From Agriotes lineatus (Eukaryota; Arthropoda; Insecta; Coleoptera; Elateridae): DNA of 64,000 nucleotides. Position numbers and translations under genes: made by a program. The first letter of the stretch is position 1. Every line of letters starts with the position of its first letter. Below are positions 60,601-64,000 of the stretch, one piece after another. Under the pieces are notes generated by a model, which had not been told where the DNA came from, made no database searches, and worked only from the letters and a program-made list of their open reading frames with translations. The DNA is taken from NCBI GenBank assembly GCA_940337035.1, contig OW679203.1:26111495-26175494 (forward strand). The letters run 5' to 3'.

Positions 60601-62490
60601 GCGGTGTCGTAAAGTCAGTTCAAGACCGTAACAAACTATCAAATTAAAGTTACGGATAATACGTGTTAGTAGCGCGCATATGAGCTACTTTGGGACGAAT
60701 AGCCCAAAACGAAAATACTTTTTGAGTATACGCAAATTCTGAACTTACCTGAGAGTAGTTTTGTGTTTTGCCGTGAGCTAGCCTAGACAATATTGCAGTT
60801 CAATAAAATATAAGGAGGGGCAATTAACCATTTAATTTGAGTAGTAATTAATACACTTCATTTTTAATTAGTCTAAAAATTACTGACAGGCGAAGGTAAC
60901 ACAATATTAAATAACCCGAGAATTGTGTGGTGAGCCTTTGCAATATATGGCCGATGGCGAAATGCAGGTACCTTTTAGGTAACAAAAAGAAATAATGGCT
61001 ACAGCCATATCGTTTTTAACTTCTAGCCGTGCGACTACGAGGTTTAATCCGTCGGGAGCCAACAGTGCTATCTCCCCTCAACAACAATGTCGAAAAAAGA
61101 GCTGCAGCTAGGGTATTATTGAATCCGGTAATTTTTGATAGATTTGGTCTGGTCATTTTTACCGCCCGACTTGTTGGATTCACAATTAGGAACGTTTTTC
61201 CCAAATCTTGACGAAGGCAGGGCTGGCTGCTAAGTAGCCTGTCGTTTCAAAATTGTATGGCCCACTGGAAGACAAAGTCAACGGTGTCGCGCATTTGCAA
61301 CCAGCGACCTCAATCGAAACTAAAATTATTGATCGCGAAGTAAAAATTGCGCGGCAAAATTAAAAATTTTAAGTAACCTAATTAAAGTGGGATGATGAAC
61401 ATTCTAATCTCTAAAGAAACACTTATTATTTTATTGTAAATATGCTAGTAATAAAAAGACGCATTGCTCAAATCAAAGACATCAACATGGTACGCCTATC
61501 TTAAATTGTCTGCAACATTTAACGCTTTCATTAGGAAGTAGTCAAAGTGAAAGCATAATAAAGCAGCTACCTCTTTGAAAAATTGTTTAGAAAACTGCGA
61601 CTAATTTTAATTAACTGCTTGTTATAAGTTTCGCTAAATTTACAGGCAAAATTTAGCCAAAATTGTATTAACATCCAATTAGTGGTAACAATAGTCACAG
61701 TTAAGCAAGCACTTCGGATATAAAAAGCAGAATTGTCTGTGCACAATTACCTGCGACTATTGCCTGGGCAAACCTCAAGTAATCTGCATCGCAATTTTCA
61801 GTTCTCTAGCATAGCCTACTCACACCACCATGACTGGGAAACTATATCTAACCCTCACAGCAGCAAATTCTTCTGAGCTGGCCTAGAAAGAAATACAGAT
61901 TTCATTTGGGGAAACGGAGCTGCTTGTTTTTGAGCACCTACCTGCACTAGTTATATCTAACTATTACGTGACCGTGTTATTTGATTTCTATACTCCTGCC
62001 AGAGCACCGGTTAGCGCAATAGATAAGAGCGTAAGGCTTGAAATGGGCGACTACATAGGCTAGCGCAGTTATTTTAATTGGTACTGGACCTGGTTGACAT
62101 TCCCCACGCCTTTGGTATACAGTTATCGATGCTCACCTCGAGAGACCAGTCTACGTAAAAGAGTAGCTATTACACACACAGTGCAGACCGATACAATAAC
62201 CTCAAGTTATCGTAAAATTAGCTTGTTTAACTTTTTAGATTTCAGATCAAGACCTTCCGGTTAAAATTAAGCCATTCGCTAAGCTAAGTAAATGTATCTA
62301 CGCCGTATTGAAGCATTGCATGTCGTAAAGATTTACCGTACAGGTGTTGAGGGATTTTGACGTAATTAAAAATTCAGTCGCTTTTAGTGGACGAGAATTT
62401 TAATCCGTGTTTTTCCATTTATGTGTTTATTTAGAGCGCCTTCTGCGCCTTACCCGCCCTATTTGAGAGCGCCGAAATTTACTCTCAGTT
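60601..62490. other. Unassigned AT-rich sequence, nothing recognised
   Basis: No coding frame, repeat boundary or RNA was recognised. Confidence 0.45.
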
Positions 62491-62616
62491 GTTGATTGCA
62501 CCACGATATGCAATTATGCATTTCTCTGCTGTTGTTATTTGGGATGTTGTGCCAGGCCTGCTTGAAGCCACCAGACTTTTCCGGAGTTGATTGCACCACG
62601 ATACGTAATTATAAAT
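62491..62616. repeat. Short direct repeat, 95-bp spacing
   Basis: GTTGATTGCACCACGATA occurs at 62491-62508 and 62586-62603, followed in both copies by a similar G.AATTAT segment. Confidence 0.75.
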
Positions 62617-63960
62617 TACCTTATTCTGTACTAGTGGGTGATGTCACATCGCAGGGAGTTTTTTTTATTTTTTGTAATTTGAGCTAGGTGTAGAATAGAT
62701 TCTGAACAGTACAACAGTTCTCTACTTCGATACGTTTCTTTTTAAATCTTATTTAATCAAAAATTTGTATAAAACCAAGATAACTATAATTTCCATTTAC
62801 AAGAGTAAAATATAAAAGCATATCATGTTCTCCCTATGTAGAACCCAAAGTGCAGTGGAATTTTTTTTTCATACTTTTCGCCGTACACGTGCAGCCATCC
62901 TTCTCGTAATAAATATGTATAATTTAAAAATCTTTCGAATGGGTTTCCTGAATCACAGCCCTTGGCACAGCGTATCAACATTACTGAATATTGTGCAAGT
63001 TATTTTTAACTTTGTAGCAATATCGCTTTAAGCTTTTTATTGGAAGACAAATAAAAATGTAGCAAACAAAACAAAGCACGTATTGTTGCTTTTCTGTCTT
63101 ATACGGCCAATGCTACAAAACTGACTAACTTTATTTTTAAAGATTTAAAAAGTTGTTCTGTTCAAGGTATCCCTTAGGGGACAAGTCCACATTTTGGGAA
63201 CACAACTAAATATCATTGCATTTTCATGAAAGTCTAAACATCCCCAATATTCGTTGAACGATTTTATTTTCTCAACCTACAACGTTATCGCAACTGGATA
63301 GACGGCAGAATATTCCTCTGAGCAATTGGGTTTTATAATCAGATTTCTTAGCTCATTTTTATTAAATTGCAAACCGCAAATAGCCGCCACGTTGAAATAT
63401 CCTAACATCTTTTATGTAGGAGCACATCTGCACTGTACATAAACAGAGCATGAACAAGATGTGCCGCATTCCCGGCAAAACTAAATTCCGAGTTCCAGAG
63501 TGTGCACTAACAATCTTAACCACGTCCCAACGTAAAACGTCTGATCCTCGACAGCATTAGGACGTGATGTGTCCGCTCGAAAGCTGTCGAACCGCAACTT
63601 TTGCCATTACTACCTTTGGCTAGATCAATACAGCGCCGGTATGTGCTAATCTTGATAGATTATGGTCGCTCTTAACAAACTTAACGCCCCAACTTCCAAA
63701 TCCTGTTTTCACGGTCCTGAAGATCGTTGGTGTGTCCTTGCAACGCCTTGTTTTGTGCCCATTATGGCCGCTCTAATTGCATCAGCAGCTTCGGTCTTCG
63801 GGAAGAATTTAGCGAATCTGCATTGCAAAAAGTGCCGCCCGTAAATCCGGTTTCGAACAATAATGAAATGTGTCGGATTAAGGGTTTTATCCCACGTTTA
63901 ATCCCGCTGCGAATATTTGACCCGCTGTTTCTCGCAGCACTTCGGGGGTTTGTTTGAACA
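62617..63960. other. Unassigned sequence, GC-richer from ~63.4 kb
   Basis: Nothing was recognised. The final ~500 bp is GC-richer and has overlapping open frames of 60-76 codons on both strands, none resembling a known family. Confidence 0.4.
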
Positions 63961-64000
63961 AAATAACAAGCAACCAAGCACTTGTAAGAACTGCACCCAC

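Noticed and set aside
1..64000. CRISPR arrays, operons, ribosome-binding sites, bacterial or phage genes
   Set aside because: No regularly spaced repeat-spacer structure and no dense coding. The elements present are typical of an arthropod nuclear genome.

Overview
This window reads as nuclear DNA of an arthropod, most likely an insect or other hexapod. It is AT-rich and has no bacterial-style gene packing. No open stretch exceeds about 170 codons, and the longest ones lie inside simple repeats. Almost everything recognisable is a decayed transposable element: RTE-like LINE pieces with an AP-endonuclease, tRNA-headed SINEs, an insect-type LTR element, foldback MITEs, and DNA transposons with long terminal inverted repeats (TIRs). 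No convincing intact host gene, tRNA gene, rRNA gene or CRISPR array was seen.

Layout. 1-3 kb holds a short LTR element (two ~167-bp LTRs, minus orientation), followed by a 190-bp palindromic MITE at 3064-3253 and a 117-bp near-perfect palindrome at 4390-4506. A dispersed non-coding repeat lies at 5.2-6.5 kb and again at 26.2-27.35 kb. A 68-bp hairpin sits at 7924-7991. A LINE endonuclease remnant lies on the minus strand at 11.7-12.1 kb. From 13.5 to 17.7 kb there is an unusual minus-strand locus: an exon-like block, 39-bp (13-codon) tandem repeats, three ~550-bp tandem modules that keep related coiled-coil-like reading frames, and a two-copy coiled-coil block. A LINE 3' end has inserted between modules 1 and 2. 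A second minus-strand LINE (25.6-28.8 kb) appears to be split by the dispersed repeat.

The best-defined systems come later. At 32481-34372 a ~1.9-kb DNA transposon with ~310-bp TIRs carries the remains of an XPG/FEN1-like nuclease gene of the kind known from Academ transposons. That gene is interrupted by a full-length tRNA-derived SINE (33389-33695) with 9-bp target duplications. At 43565-46351 a 2.8-kb Mutator-like element is bounded by a perfect 10-bp duplication. Its ~370-390-bp TIRs begin with arrays of GGCGCC-centred palindromes, and its interior holds a 15-copy 30-bp minisatellite, a double hairpin and a nested MITE. At 40.2-41.5 kb a common insect interspersed repeat with an expanded TCCCG tract abuts a 413-bp foldback MITE. 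A 173-bp tandem duplication (38.6 kb), a second SINE (49.6 kb) and a GC-richer block (58.3-60.6 kb, possibly LTR-retroelement derived) complete the list. Long stretches between these are AT-rich with nothing recognisable.
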